This document shows positions 1 through 9,965 of a DNA stretch of 64,000 nt, one piece after another (position 1 is the stretch's first letter; each line of letters starts with the position of its first letter). The notes under the pieces are model-generated. The model was not told the origin of the DNA, searched no databases, and worked only from the letters and a program-made list of their open reading frames with translations. Where the stretch lies: assembly GCA_964036155.1 (NCBI GenBank), contig OZ038422.1, positions 70,579,201 to 70,643,200 of the forward strand. Direction: 5' to 3'. Source of the stretch: Diploscapter coronatus. Its lineage: Eukaryota > Nematoda > Chromadorea > Rhabditida > Rhabditidae. The position numbers were made by a program, and so were the translations under genes.

Positions 1-2
1 AG

Positions 3-674
3 CAGGCGATAAATCATTTGGAGCAGGAAACTCCAGTTGAATCCGCTGCCATCGACATTCTTGAAGGTTAGATAGGAAACATAACTCAAGCTTATGACGC
101 TGTATAAGAGCAATAAATAAAATAAAATCTAAAAAAAACACATTTTTAATCGTGAAACAAATGCTAAAGTCGAAATTTTTTTTCGAGACTGAAAAAACAA
201 TTTTCAAAGTGACGAAGTATATTTTTGTCAAATGTAGAGTAGATTTCAAGTCTTTTGAGAAAGACGATGTCATTTAACAAAAATCACTTCGTCATTTTTT
301 TTAATCTGTCAATGCACATTCTATCAAATTTGAATTGCCGCATGTCATGTTTCGAATCGACGATACAATGTGCTCATTTCAAAGTATTGCCAATTTAGTT
401 GCTCTTGGATCGCAGAAGCTGGATTCACAGGCGAAGCTGCTCGGCCACGTCGATCGAACCATCGGACTGGATAATCTGCAGAGAATTCAACGATGGGCCA
501 ACACTGCCGGTGCTTTGGACCTATTCAAAGAGCAGGTATGATTACAAGTAAAAAGCTCAAATTATAGAAGAAAATTTTCAGTTTCTGAAATTCGCTAAGA
601 ATTTCAAGCCTCCAGATGACTTGTTCCCGACCGTACCACCTCAATTAGAGTATCTTTTCAAAACGTCTGGATAA
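3..674 (+). CDS. 3' end of a possible BTB-domain protein gene (partial)
   Basis: Only the last three exons are in the window: 3-66, 399-535 and 582-674 (TAA). The frame is continuous across both introns (phase 1, then phase 0), and the acceptors are AATTTAG and TTTTCAG. The visible tail, about 97 residues, is helical and runs through a 'KLLGHVDRTIGLDNLQRI' segment to an 'LEYLFKTSG' end. The spacing of the Leu-rich helices recalls the region after the BTB fold in nematode BTB proteins, where the motif reads roughly KL..aDry.L..L. That resemblance is a pattern-level judgement; the BTB fold itself would lie upstream and cannot be seen. It could equally be an unrelated helical protein. Confidence 0.45.
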
Positions 675-2703
675 ATGCCGACGAAACACGCAGAATTAAA
701 TCTGATGAATGAATCAAAAAATGGAGAAACGCGATGGAACGTCGGTGTTTATTATGCTGTCATAAGTTTGAACTTCTCGAATAGTTTATGTTTGTACGCA
801 TTTTTGTCAGCTTAATAACTTAATTACTCGCATTGACAAAGCCAGATTTTAAAACGGGTTGTTTATTGTCGTTTATATTTATCTTTAGTCTTGATTTTTT
901 GTATCAACTTTACTCGAATTTCTTATGCATGATTTTGTCAAAGATATTTTATTTTGTAGTGTAGTAAGTTTATAAGTATTTTGTCCTGTAGTTAACTTAT
1001 TCTTTAATTATTATTGTTCGTTTCATGTTGGTTAATAACTGAACCGCTCACGAAAATTGCCATGTTAAATTGAATTTGCTTTTATCTTCCATTTTTGATG
1101 AATTTTAGATTTATTAATTTACGTCTTTCTAAAGTTTATTTGTTATTGACTGATTGCTTTTCGAACTAATTAATGATGTAAAAAGTTCAGGACATGTAAA
1201 TTATTCTGTGTTTAGGGGATTGCGATCTTGTGAAAATCGTCGCATAATAATAAAATAAAAATTTATACTAGAATATTTATGGGAGACATTAACTCAAAAT
1301 ATTGTTGTTAGACATCGTAAAATGTTTGAGTTTCGCGTATTTTTCTGACTTTTATGGAAAACTAGCCTAAAATAGGTACGCCATCCGTTTATAAAATTCT
1401 AGATTACTATTAATGCTTACAGAAAATTTTTTCAGTAACTCAATTCAACAAGATAAAGATGATAGTCTTATCATAAGCTCAAAATTAAAATAAAACGAAT
1501 AAGAAAATGCTCCATTTCGTAAATTAAAGAATACACTGAAAGTGCAATAATTATCATATTTACTTACAAAACATATATCAAAACTCGTCCACGTGAAACG
1601 GTTTCTATAAATTTACCTCCCTTTCAGTATTTCATCAATTTGACGTGCTTCTTGGAAACAAAAGTTTTTTTTTTTTATTTTTGTGAATCATCTAGCTGGA
1701 TTTGTAGTTCGATTATGAAATTGAAGTATTTTCATGTATTTTTAGAGTAATGATTGTGGCTCAAAATAAACTAAAATGATTAATTTATGATGACTTCTCG
1801 GACTTGAAATTGGAATTTCATTCACATTATAAAACGCTTTAAAAAGTCAACAATGATTTTTATCTCTACCATCTTCAGGGACTTGATGGACAAGCTTAGA
1901 TCGATGCTCAAAAAGCTATTTAAAAATGTGGTCGCATGATGATTCGTCAAGTGTCTCATTCCATCAATAATTTAATCACTTTATAATTAACACTCAGTTT
2001 ATGGCTGGAAAGCAGCGTCACTAAGCAGAACACTTGCAAAGTGGCTGACCACTAGCAATGAATAAATTGACTTGTAATTGATGAACACAGTGACGGTTAG
2101 TTTCAAATTCCAAGTTCACCTGCTTATATGACGACGAGCCTTAATATTTTTTTCAACTTTTCCATATTTCGTATTACTGATTCGCGAGAGCGTCGATATC
2201 TGATCACTAACTTCGATTAAAGGAAGAACGCAAAACTCTCCAACCATCCTACTATTTCTCGAAATTATCGCATGCAAATTTTTAGTTCTTTTGCGTGCGA
2301 ATATCGATTTTCACTTGAATAAAAAGTATTTTGAATTTGATTTCGAACAATGGCATTTGTTGAATAATTTTTCTCTCTAGAGCAATGCTATTTCATTCTA
2401 AAAAAAAAATACGTGAATTCGCAGATATTCGAAATGTTATTTTTGCCTTCTTTGAGCGGGTCATTCTCTTTCTCTGCTCTCTGACCGTCTCACAAACTTT
2501 GTTTATCTAATTGTTCAAGTAGAGCACGGTTTTTTGATTATTGGTTATCTCTAAATGTGAAGGGGGCATATCTACTCAATTTGGCCTAGTGATTTGATTA
2601 GTATTAGTGGAGTCTTACCCTAAAGTAGTCGATCGCTCTATTAACGATTATCTTCATTTTTGATAAAATTTCACCGATTTTCTGCAATTCTTCGAGTTTT
2701 CAG
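675..2703. other. Intergenic, A/T-rich, no gene seen
   Basis: About 2 kb of A/T-rich sequence between the first gene and the LAMP-like gene. Possible poly(A) signals for the upstream gene occur near 1248-1258. No conserved coding frame, RNA gene or clear repeat is visible. The TTTTCAG ending at 2703, just before the next ATG, is a candidate trans-splice acceptor. Confidence 0.6.
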
Positions 2704-2704
2704 A

Positions 2705-4137
2705 ATGACGACGACTACAATTCTATCGTTTTTCGTCACTCTTTTCTGCCTGATGAGTCAGACGAATGCGTGGGAAAGCTGGAATATCACCGATCCGGAC
2801 TCGGCTCTGCCCTGCCTGACTTTGGAGACCGACGCAATAGAGTTTATGCTGAGATACAATAAAGTAGGTTCCTTGAAACTTGGGTTATTTCATGAAGAAT
2901 GAGAAAATTTAAAAATTCTCATTTATCTATACTCAAATCTATTTCTTGCCAAAGATGGAGAAACTAGTACCAAGAAGAGATTAATTTGAATTCTTCAATT
3001 TTCATTATTTATAGACGAGCATATAAAAAGAGATCAATCTAATTTTGTTGAAAAATAACCGAATATTTCTAATTGTAAATGACGGAAATCGTTTGAGATG
3101 AGCTATACAAACTTTAAGATAGTTAATTGACAAGATGAGTGAAAATTAGCTGCAGTAAGATAATTGATAAAATTTAGAGCAACGAGACTTATGCCTACAC
3201 TGCTAAAGTCATCAAGACCATCAGCATTAAGGGGAACTGCTCGGTTTTCCACAATAATGCCACTTACAGTATTATCGAGGTACTTTTGTTCTTTCGACAA
3301 ACGACTCAAATTATTCTTCAGGCGATAATTCTGGTCAGAATTAACGAGCATGATGCAGTCCATGAGTCGTGGACTGTCAAATTTTGGTTCCAGAAAATGG
3401 ACGATACGACCATGAAAAAATCTCGGAACATTCGTGGATATAGAGAAGACTACGGACTTTTTAACACCTTCAATTTGGCCAGATATGAACTTATCACGGC
3501 TAGCACGAAGGAAAGTCCCCATCCTAGCAACATTTCCTATGCTGAATTGGAAAGATTGGACATGAGGGATTCGCAATTGGATAATGGCATTAAGGTTTGA
3601 AGAATTGCATTTTTGAAATACATCATTAAAGATAGAAGTTCAGTGCTCCGAACTGATGCTCTTGTTCAGCGACAATTCTATGATCACCTTCAGAGGCCTC
3701 GACTTTTTCATTCTTGTCAAAAACGATGATGGTCATTATGTCGTACACCGTAGTAAGTAGTTATTAATGGCGCGCAAAAACTGGTTATTCGATTTGCCGC
3801 ATGGTTTTAGTGAGCAGCGCTTTTCCTCCCATCTCAGCCTGTGCCTAGGGGAGAAAAAGAGCACTCGCTGAAAGACGATAGGCGCTACCCACTTTTCTAT
3901 GTCTCGAGTCCAATAACCAGTTCTTTGGGTATCAACAATAGATATGGCTAACCCTCTACAGTTGTAGTCGTAATTTCTAATCATTGAAATGATAATTTTT
4001 TTGCAGTTTATAATCTTTGTTCGATGGACCAGGAGCTCATTGCCTATTCGACTAGCGATTTTCTTGCGATCGGCGTCATCGTTGGTTTTATTTTCTTATT
4101 GTGTCGTTACTGTTTCATCAGAGATGATGACAATTAA
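2705..4137 (+). CDS. LAMP-like type I membrane glycoprotein
   Basis: Five exons: 2705-2863, 3178-3279, 3322-3594, 3632-3752 and 4007-4137, encoding 261 aa with frame kept at all joins. ATG 2705 was chosen because TTTTCAG ends at 2703 and because a hydrophobic signal peptide (MTTTTILSFFVTLFC...) follows directly; an in-frame ATG at 2660 would bury that signal. The luminal part carries N-glycosylation sequons and four cysteines in PC.TLE, GNCS, VQCSE and NLCSMD, one in each of four exons. This matches the two disulphide loops of a LAMP luminal domain. One membrane helix (FLAIGVIVGFIFLLC) sits near the C terminus, followed by the short tail RYCFIRDDDN. The tail lacks the GYxx-hydrophobic lysosomal signal of classical LAMPs, so sorting may resemble divergent members such as UNC-46. 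Family assignment rests on architecture, not on a search. Confidence 0.6.
3776..3927. mobile_element. Degenerate hairpin MITE in an intron of the LAMP-like gene
   Basis: The ends match as an inverted repeat: AACTGGTTATTCGA near 3779 and its complement, reading TCCAATAACCAGTT, near 3909-3922. Read on the minus strand, the right half (AAAAGTGGGTAGCGCCTAT) is similar to an arm of the element at 13512-13680 (AAAAGTGGGCGGAGCCTAT), so both probably belong to one family. It carries no coding capacity. The arms are diverged and the exact ends are uncertain. Confidence 0.5.
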
Positions 4138-5058
4138 AAGTGGAAAACGACGGTTCATTACTCTTTTTCGGTCTACCTAACAATGCGGTAAATTTCGAAT
4201 ATTTTCAGAAAGCTATTTTATAATAATTATTTTCGATTTAAAAATTGATCCAATTGATTCACTTTATTTTCTTTTCACTTCAATACAATTTTGCCAAAAT
4301 GAGCATTTTTTTATTGTAAAACATCCCTACTTTTTCATCCCGTTCTATTCTCATTGTTAACTGAAAATTACTGTAGCTAATTTGAAGTTACAATTCTTAT
4401 GATCTCATGATTTTTTTTTCAAGTGATAGGGCAAATTTAAGTTTCTAGCGATTTTCTTTCAATTGTACATACATGATCTCAAATCTTAATTGTCAAATAT
4501 ACTAATTTCGATTTTGCAAATTGCAATAAATAAATTTGTAAAATTCAATAAACTTGTTGAAATAGTGATGAATTCGAGCCGAATGCATGAATAAGTTTGT
4601 AACGAGCCAAGCTTTGAATATATCGATTATAATGCGTTTAAATTTGTTTTGAATTTTACTGATCTCCAAATTCACCTCTATAAAATTCCAATTCTTTTCA
4701 TAGATATCATTTCTCAAATTTCTTCTGAAGCCGAAATGAATTTGAAAAGCAGAAATTGTTTACAGTACTTAAATAAACGTACCATCTTTTTCAAACATTC
4801 GTTATCTTTTACGATAAACAAATCAAAGAGATTCAATTTATTATCTGTTTACTTATTACCCAAAATCAATCCTTTGTTTCTGCTCATAAACACTTCCGCG
4901 TATTCTTATCTTTCCTTGGGTTAAACTCCTCCCTCTAAAGTGAGCCAGAGTCTAATCCTTTCGGCACTCTTTTTGCAATATAAAAGGTCAAAATAACCGA
5001 CTACTGTGTTTTTTTCTAATAAATTTTACTTAGTTTTATTGATTTTATAATTTAGATC
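4138..5058. other. Intergenic, no gene seen
   Basis: A/T-rich spacer between the LAMP-like and four-helix membrane protein genes. Short open frames on either strand are T/A-rich and lack start context and plausible splice partners. TTTAG at 5051-5055, just before ATG 5059, may be a trans-splice acceptor. Confidence 0.55.
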
Positions 5059-6532
5059 ATGGAGGTCTCTGATTTGAAAATGCCTAAGGAAAAGCCATCC
5101 AAGATGAAGAAGAGTTCGAATGTGGTAAGATCATCAAAATCTTCTAACCTTTAAATCAGACAAGGGAGGAATTCGGTTAAACTTTCATTGCTAAATCTTC
5201 TCAAACAAAAATAGTCGCTCGAAAGCTTATTACGGATCCCTTTTTTATTCGCTTCCATAAAAAAACATCGTCTTTGCGGACCCCATTCCCTATTATTATT
5301 CGGTCTGATCTAAATCATCCCTGAGTTTGCATTAAAGTGCAATTGCTTATTAAGAACTCTATATTTTCCAAAATCAATCGAGTGATCCAGTCATCCCTAA
5401 TTTCTTAAACATAACCACTTTTTAGTTGAGCATCGCCGGAGGCCTCCTCTTGACAATTGTTACTGTTCTTCCTTCCATTACCTTGCTCCATTTCTACGAC
5501 TTAGAATTCAACATCGTAAATGGATTTAAGTAATTCAAGTTTAAAATCTAAATTTTATCTTTAAACTTTAGACAGATCTGGAGAAAGATCTTCATTATCC
5601 TCGCCGTTTTTGCCCTGCTTATCATCAATTTGGTAGGATCTCTTGTACTTATTTAAAACTACAACAAAGATTGATTCCATCAGTGCATAAGCCGATGATT
5701 GATAAAATTAAGTTAGAGAATTCTAAGTCGATTTATTTATCATAACTTCAATACCTTATTTAATTCAAAATGATTTGTTTAATTGAATATTCATATGTAA
5801 TTTTCAAATAGCCTAGATAAAAAGTCAATTTTAGGCCGCAATTACGATTCTGATAGGATTTACGAGAATCGGGCACAGCTTGAAAATCGTCACAGGATTC
5901 CAGATTCTCAATGTAAGGAATTTGATTTTTATATACAATCTGCTGCAACGATATTTAATTTTCATTAAATTTCAACTCTCAAAAATTGCCCTGCAGATAT
6001 CAAAGTCAGCACTCATAGATTTTCATCTAGAAAAGTGAATCTTTATAGAAAGTAGGGTGTTAGAGCCTATTCGTCTAAAGTAGAATTTTTAAAATTAAAA
6101 TAAGAACATTTCAGTACATGTTCATTTGGGTTTTCGGATTCGCCGAAATCGTACTCTTCGTGTTCTTTTACATGGAAAATAGAAAGTGCTATCTAAGCTT
6201 CGAGGCTGACTATCTGGGGCAAATGATTGTTGCCTCGATTGGAACTACTCTTTCTGGAGGAATAACGATTTGTAAGCTTCTGCCATAGTTTTAAAAATTT
6301 TGCGTAAGATATTGAAATATCGAAAATTACTATATTGAAAGTCAATGACACTTTTGGCAAGATCCTTATTCTAAATATCAGCAATAATGATATCATTTGA
6401 TAGTACATTTTATAAAATTTGAAATGGAATAATAATTCAGGCTGCGTGATCCTTAACTTCTGGCTCAAGGCTCACTTGGTTGTGGTGAGCGGGAGAAAAC
6501 AGGAGAAGGCCGATGTTCTGGACAAACTCTGA
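5059..6532 (+). CDS. Four-helix integral membrane protein, family unknown
   Basis: Six exons: 5059-5124, 5426-5515, 5576-5632, 5835-5912, 6115-6271 and 6441-6532 (TGA), encoding 179 aa. All joins keep frame; five of the six exons are whole-codon or phase-matched with GTAAG-type donors. The N terminus is a Lys-rich cytosolic stretch (MEVSDLKMPKEKPSKMKK). Four hydrophobic stretches follow: LSIAGGLLLTIVTVLPSIT, IFIILAVFALLIINLAAIT, MFIWVFGFAEIVLFVFFYM and MIVASIGTTLSGGITICCVI. The protein ends in a charged tail. The arrangement is tetraspan-like, but the CCG-type loop of true tetraspanins is absent. The start is supported by TTTAG three bases upstream of ATG. A poly(A) signal AATAAA lies at 6669-6674. 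No function is claimed. Confidence 0.7.
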
Positions 6533-7052
6533 ATGAAATTTCATCATTTTTGGAAAGAATTTCCTTATTTCAATTGTAACTTGCTAGAAAAATTTCCATT
6601 TACACAAATTCATATTATTGCTCAACATTTGAACAAGTTTGTAACGCATTTTATTTGAAGTCTATCACAATAAAATTTTGTGCATGTTTTGATTTATTAA
6701 GAAAATAAAAAGTGGATTCTAAATCTCTTGTAATGCACTATTTCCCCTATCTCGAAAAATGGTCCAATCGATTTTTCACGATGAAGATCATATTCATATC
6801 GCTTGCAAAAAATGATAAAAAGCATGGATGAATCACATTCTTTGATATTTAGCATTGATTTATGGCATACTGCTTTTCCATAGTGTATGAAGATGAACCA
6901 TTTTTAAATGTGAACAATGTGTGCTCTAGAAATGCAATGTCACATGAACTCGATGAGCTCTACTGATTAGTATGCATATTGTGGGGTCTAACCCTCAAAA
7001 TTGAAATTTCGATGTTTGGGTCCCCAACTTTGGCGCGATAGTAATGTTATTG
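6533..7052. other. Intergenic spacer with 3' UTR of the membrane protein gene
   Basis: Holds the 3' UTR of the four-helix gene with AATAAA at 6669-6674, then A/T-rich sequence with no recognisable gene up to the foldback element. Confidence 0.5.
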
Positions 7053-7310
7053 GTAGGCTGCGAGTACTTTGTTCCCACGAGTGAGTACTTTGTTCCCAAA
7101 GAAAATAATGAGTACTTTGTTACCAAACGCTATTTCTCCCCTTTTTTCTTCTTATCCTACGCTATTTCTGCTTTGGGAACAAAGTACTCTCTCTTGGGAA
7201 CAATGTACTCACTTTTGGTAACAATGTGCTCATTGCAATTTTTTGGGAACAAAGTACTCACTCTTGGTAACAAAGTACTCACTCGTGGGAACAAAGTACT
7301 CGCAGCCTAC
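7053..7310. mobile_element. Foldback element built from iterated 15-bp units
   Basis: The ends are a perfect inverted repeat, GTAGGCTGC at 7053-7061 and GCAGCCTAC at 7302-7310. Inside, the unit GAGTACTTTGTTCCC or a one- to two-base variant occurs three times in direct orientation (7062, 7083, 7110) and six times in inverted orientation (7175, 7196, 7217, 7245, 7266, 7287). The two arms can pair over most of their length, leaving a loop around 7125-7174. The open frame that runs across it is a by-product of the repeat. No target-site duplication is evident. Confidence 0.8.
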
Positions 7311-7339
7311 AACCATCGAGTTACACAAGCAAGAACACA

Positions 7340-7850
7340 GCAATGCAGCAATGGGTGCGTAGCGTTATCCAACAGATTTTGTTGGATAACGCTCGCCTCC
7401 CTGCAGCAATCAGTCAGATGCTCAAAACATTGTGATAAGTGGTCTCACGCCACATTAAACGATTCAAGGAAGTTGGCTCTACTTTTGACAGACCTCATTC
7501 CGACCCCAAAACATTCAACGTCGCCAGAACTAAGATTTATCAGGATGCGAATCAAACGAAATTCAAAAGGTCAATCCGAAAAATGGCTCAAAACCTGGAT
7601 ATCAGTCACATAGACGCCCGTTCAACCTTCATAAAGGACCTCAATCTCAAGCCCTACAAGTTATAAAACTTTCACGACCTGACTCTCAATGATATGGTCG
7701 TACGGGTTCAAAGATGTAAGCAGTTGCTGCAACAATTTTCTGCTGGCACGCATTCGACTGTTGTGTACAGCGATGAGAGAATCTTTACTGTGGAGGCTGC
7801 CATCAACCGTCAAAACGACCGTATCATTGCTCCAAATGTCACTGCTTTTC
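7340..7850 (+). pseudogene. Broken mariner-family transposase
   Basis: One frame from about 7439 reads as the N-terminal half of a mariner-type transposase. It starts with helix-turn-helix sequence (VSRHIKRFKEVGSTFDRP..., SIRKMAQNLDISH) and a DLNLKPYKL linker. A stop TAA at 7664-7666 interrupts it, after which the same frame resumes with RCKQLLQQF and the first catalytic-domain block, VVYSDERIFTVE...NRQNDR, containing the first Asp of the DDE/D triad. Homology fades after about 7840 and the C-terminal half, with the second and third catalytic residues, is missing. It adjoins the foldback element, but no shared terminal repeats were found. Confidence 0.8.
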
Positions 7851-8007
7851 ATTTGAACGCTTATTCCGTTTTTACGGCGAAAAACGTTTTGTCAACAATA
7901 CTTATTTTCCACACTGTATATAAATAACAATTTATTCCTTCAAGAAGAACAAGACGAATGTAGTCAACAATGTCAAGCTTTTTCTCAACCTCTCTTCAAG
8001 AAATTGA

Positions 8008-9059
8008 TCATTTTGCTCTGCCCAAACAGAAGCTTCCGCTTCGAAAAGTAAAACCAGTCTAAAATTCAAGCGAATATAAAAATGAATTTAACATTAACTC
8101 ATACCGGGCAAAGATCAGCAATAGAAGGTCCCTAGAAAAGAGGATATTGAGCAGTTATTAATGATAAAAAAAAATGCTTACAAATTCGCCGTCGGTGCCG
8201 AAACAGAAGCTTCCGCTTTGGAAAGTAAAACCGGCCTAAAATTCAAATGAATATAAAAAATAATCAAGGATTTTTTCATACCGGGCAAAGACCACCAATA
8301 GCAGGTCCCTAGAAAAGAGAGCATTGAACATAATTATTAATGATGAAAAATGCTTACAATTTGTAAAGAGCCACCGCCGCGCTTCACTCGAGATACTGAA
8401 CTATTGCAGAGCTAAATTAGGCCATTTTATAATTTCTCATGTATCACACATGAAGAGAGGTCGGAACGGAATTTCGTTTCCAAATGAAATGAAATCCAGA
8501 TTGCGATAAAAGAGAAATAGCAATTCGCGTGTGTTAGAACAGAGGAGAATGAAGATTGTTTCACGAAGAAATTCGCCCTGGACCTGAGTGAAAAGATAAC
8601 TCCCTCGCTTTTTTCCATCTCATCCCTGCCACGATCCTACGATATTTTTTCTGCAGTGAAGTGGCGTAGAGTCGTGGCAAAAGGGAGGATTAGGAAACGA
8701 GCGAGAGAATTATCTTCTCGTTTGAAATTCACGATATTCTTCACGAATACTATACCTTGCAAGTTTTTGCACATTCCTTTATTTTGGTTGCGATCGTATA
8801 GAAGCTACTTTCACAGAACCCGCCGTTTTTCGAAAATATTGATCATTTCGGAAAATAATGTGAAATTTTATTATACTACCATCTTTTGGCACCTGAAAAT
8901 TAGTACATTTTTATCATTGCGGTGAAAAATATCAATTTATCCTACATTGGATTCGCATCAACGCATTGACAACTGGCGTATTGGATAATTGCTAAAACTC
9001 TAAATAAAAAAAGTTCTATGATAAATCTCACCGAAGCAGATCACCAAAATGTAGAACAT
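8008..9059 (-). CDS. Secreted cysteine-rich peptide with two CC-domain-like repeats (copy A)
   Basis: Eight exons on the minus strand: 9059-9032, 8991-8946, 8892-8880, 8411-8358, 8308-8282, 8235-8182, 8131-8105 and 8058-8008 (TGA), encoding 99 aa with every join in frame. It begins with a signal peptide, MFYILVICFAIIQYASCQC. A short Cys-containing linker follows, then VKRGGG (a possible dibasic processing site), then two repeats: GPAIGGLCPAGFTFQSGSFC and GPSIADLCPTGFTFRSGSFC. Each repeat is encoded by a 27-nt exon plus a 51/54-nt exon, so the second repeat arose by duplicating an exon pair (blocks 8027-8200 and 8203-8362 align). Compared with copy C, both repeats lack the first and third cysteines. 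A TATA-like box (CATAAAAGGG on the minus strand, 9126-9135) lies about 70 bp upstream of the ATG. TTTATT at 7931-7936 is the poly(A) signal on the coding strand. Confidence 0.75.
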
Positions 9060-9484
9060 TCTAATTTTGAGTAGTGAAGAATGGAGCCAAAAATGGAATG
9101 GAAATGTAAACTCCAGCTCTTCTAACCCTTTTATGCTCTGAAAAACAGTTTGAATTAGAATAAAAATACCAAAATTCCATTATGTGAGCGGAAATTAATG
9201 GAATTCGCTCCTTAAATTATCTCTATTTCATAAGTTCACTTCTCTGGACAAGCAAGTTTGGAGCGCATCTGTTCAAATATGTGGATATCTCATTTTAACT
9301 TTTGCACAAAAGACATATTTGAAACGATGAAAATGGATTTTTAATCGAATCCATTTATTAATGCGCCAACATAATAAACTCATGAAAAGTATATTAATGA
9401 CAATTTGTTCCTTCAAAAAAGCAAGATGAATTTAACCAGCAATATCAAGCTTTTTCTCAGTGCTTCTTCAAAAATTCTATCATT

Positions 9485-9927
9485 TTACTGTACATAGCAT
9501 ATTCCAGCTTGACAAGTATAACCAGCCTAAATTCGTTAAATATAAAACATAATTAAGGATTTTTTCATTGAGGGCAAATATTACTGTTATGGTGCCCCTT
9601 TTATGCCAGTCAACACTTGTGCTCGAGTAATGGATTTATTACGAGAGACAAGGGTAAAAAGTACAATCCGAGAAGTCGGTGGAAATTGGAGAACAGCCGC
9701 TCGTCAGGAGAGCAGGAGGGTAGACTGACTATTCAGAGGAGAATGGTCAATCAATAATTGTTAATGGTCAGGGAATATAGATAACTACTAACGAGGAGGG
9801 AGAAGAGCTAGTGTCGTGAGGCGGCACTGCTAGGAGAGAGATAGAGATTGGGGAAAAGGTGAGAGATTATAGAAAGAGAGTAATAGAATAGAGTGAGCCT
9901 CTAACAATTACCACCAAAACAAGGTCC
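9485..9927 (-). pseudogene. Broken CC-domain-like peptide gene (copy B), split by a solo LTR
   Basis: Only the last two exons of a paralogue of copies A and C remain. The final exon, 9526-9485, encodes AGYTCQAGICYVQ and a stop. The preceding exon, 9927-9571, is interrupted by the LTR at 9585-9906; its two flanks still show the GP-C-FGG and N-I-C-P ends of the repeat, with all four family cysteines. The donor after this exon, GTATGA in the other copies, is changed so that the GT is lost (9565-9570). Upstream exons for the signal peptide are absent: homology to the other copies ends near 9965. Two independent lesions and the missing 5' end make it a pseudogene. Confidence 0.8.
9585..9906. mobile_element. 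Solo LTR, 322 bp
   Basis: The element begins TGTTA and ends TAACA, the TG...CA boundary of a retrotransposon LTR. It is flanked by a perfect 5-bp target-site duplication, ATTAC, at 9580-9584 and 9907-9911. No internal retrotransposon sequence is present, so it looks like the product of LTR-LTR recombination. It sits inside an exon of the copy B peptide gene. Five-base duplications are typical of Ty3/gypsy and BEL/Pao elements; the strand cannot be fixed from one LTR. Confidence 0.8.
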
Positions 9928-9965
9928 CTAAAAAGAAAATTCTAATTTGGAGTTTTCAAAACATT

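Noticed and set aside
3103..3576. 157-codon minus-strand frame
   Set aside because: It is antisense to the LAMP-like exons, whose plus-strand splicing and cysteine pattern are convincing.
7044..7613. 189-codon frame with repeated EYFVP-like units
   Set aside because: It is the translation of the foldback element running into the transposase remnant in another frame.
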